DNA from: Thermodesulfatator sp. | GTDB taxonomy: Bacteria > Desulfobacterota > Dissulfuribacteria > Dissulfuribacterales > QOAL01 | Assembly (NCBI GenBank): GCA_003978135.1 | Contig: QOAL01000067.1 | Coordinates: 1-7,154 of the forward strand | Direction: 5' to 3' | Length of the DNA stretch: 7,154 bases | Shown: piece by piece, positions 7,018-7,154 of the stretch | How the letters are laid out: each line of letters opens with the position of its first letter | Numbering within the stretch: position 1 is the stretch's first letter | Made by a program: the position numbers and the translations under genes | Notes under the pieces: model-generated | The model's database searches: none | Seen by the model: the letters and a program-made list of their open reading frames with translations, nothing else | Told to the model about the DNA's origin: nothing

Positions 7018-7154
7018 TGGTGAATCTTGAAAGAAACTGCTCGTTCCCAGGGTCTCCAGGCTAGTGCCCATGCATAAATGGCCCTTTTGCCCAATGACTG
7101 TGTTGCTCGTCGGCGCAAAATGCTCATGTACGCCCGGTATACTGCGCTTTTTCG
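7018..7154 (-). repeat. right arm of the long inverted repeat, cut by the window end
   Basis: 137 bp from TGGTGAATCTTG to the last base, about 96% identical to the left arm in reverse complement. Left and right positions sum to 13949 from the outer edge to the single indel, so register is kept to the last base. The arm probably continues past 7154. Confidence 0.95.
7059..7154. repeat. imperfect palindrome unit, copy 2 (partial)
   Basis: Opposite-orientation copy of the unit at 6740-6890. Its outer end GTGCCCAT is at 7064-7071 and its centre near 7134, where TGTAC (7127-7131) faces GTATA (7137-7141). By symmetry it should end near 7204-7209, so about 50-55 bases lie outside the window. Confidence 0.7.

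Noticed and set aside
6680..7127. Several ORFs of 60-110 codons on both strands over the repeat region
   Set aside because: They come from the inverted-repeat arms: the plus and minus versions encode nearly the same MSILRRRATQSLGKR peptide because the DNA is an inverted copy. No Shine-Dalgarno or protein-family feature supports them.
6740..7154. CRISPR array or retron msr-msd
   Set aside because: There are only two copies, in opposite orientation and without regular spacers, so it is not CRISPR. No reverse transcriptase is in the window, so a retron cannot be supported.

Overview
The window is a mid-GC stretch of a bacterial chromosome. It holds the 3' part of one plus-strand gene, a convergent three-gene minus-strand operon, and a gene-free end built from long inverted repeats. 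The L,D-transpeptidase of the YcbB type points to a Gram-negative envelope. The mix of an AMP-forming acetyl-CoA synthetase, a cNMP/CBS/DUF294 protein and a DEDDh exonuclease is common in proteobacteria and Desulfobacterota. I lean weakly to a Desulfobacterota-like organism, but nothing here fixes the taxon.

Layout: (a) 1-1709, plus strand: a secreted YcbB-type L,D-transpeptidase whose true start lies before the window. (b) 1719-6450, minus strand: transcription order acs (6450-4459), a cNMP/CBS/DUF294 putative nucleotidyltransferase (4377-2446), then a DnaQ/PolC-like 3'-5' exonuclease (2432-1719). The acs-DUF294 gap is 81 bp and carries a perfect 9-bp GC-rich hairpin next to the Shine-Dalgarno of the second gene. 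The second gap is 13 bp. (c) 6451-6739: AT-rich acs upstream region with a sigma70-like promoter, a 9-bp direct repeat spaced 22 bp upstream of it, and a leader hairpin. (d) 6740-7154: no credible gene. It holds a roughly 136-bp inverted repeat (arms 6795-6930 and 7018-7154, 4 substitutions and 1 indel apart) around an 87-bp spacer. Most of each arm is itself part of an imperfect hairpin unit of about 150 bp. The second unit is cut by the window edge.

How it fits together: Acs activates acetate to acetyl-CoA. As I recall, genes for DUF294 proteins and DnaQ-like exonucleases often sit beside acs or the acetate permease genes (actP/yjcH), so the three probably form an acetate-linked unit in which the DUF294 protein senses adenylates or other nucleotides. 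No transporter is present in this window. The transpeptidase is unrelated and simply converges on the operon, with 9 bp between stop codons.

The part that known gene families explain least is the nested inverted-repeat structure at the right end. The molecular role of the DUF294/exonuclease pair is the other open question.
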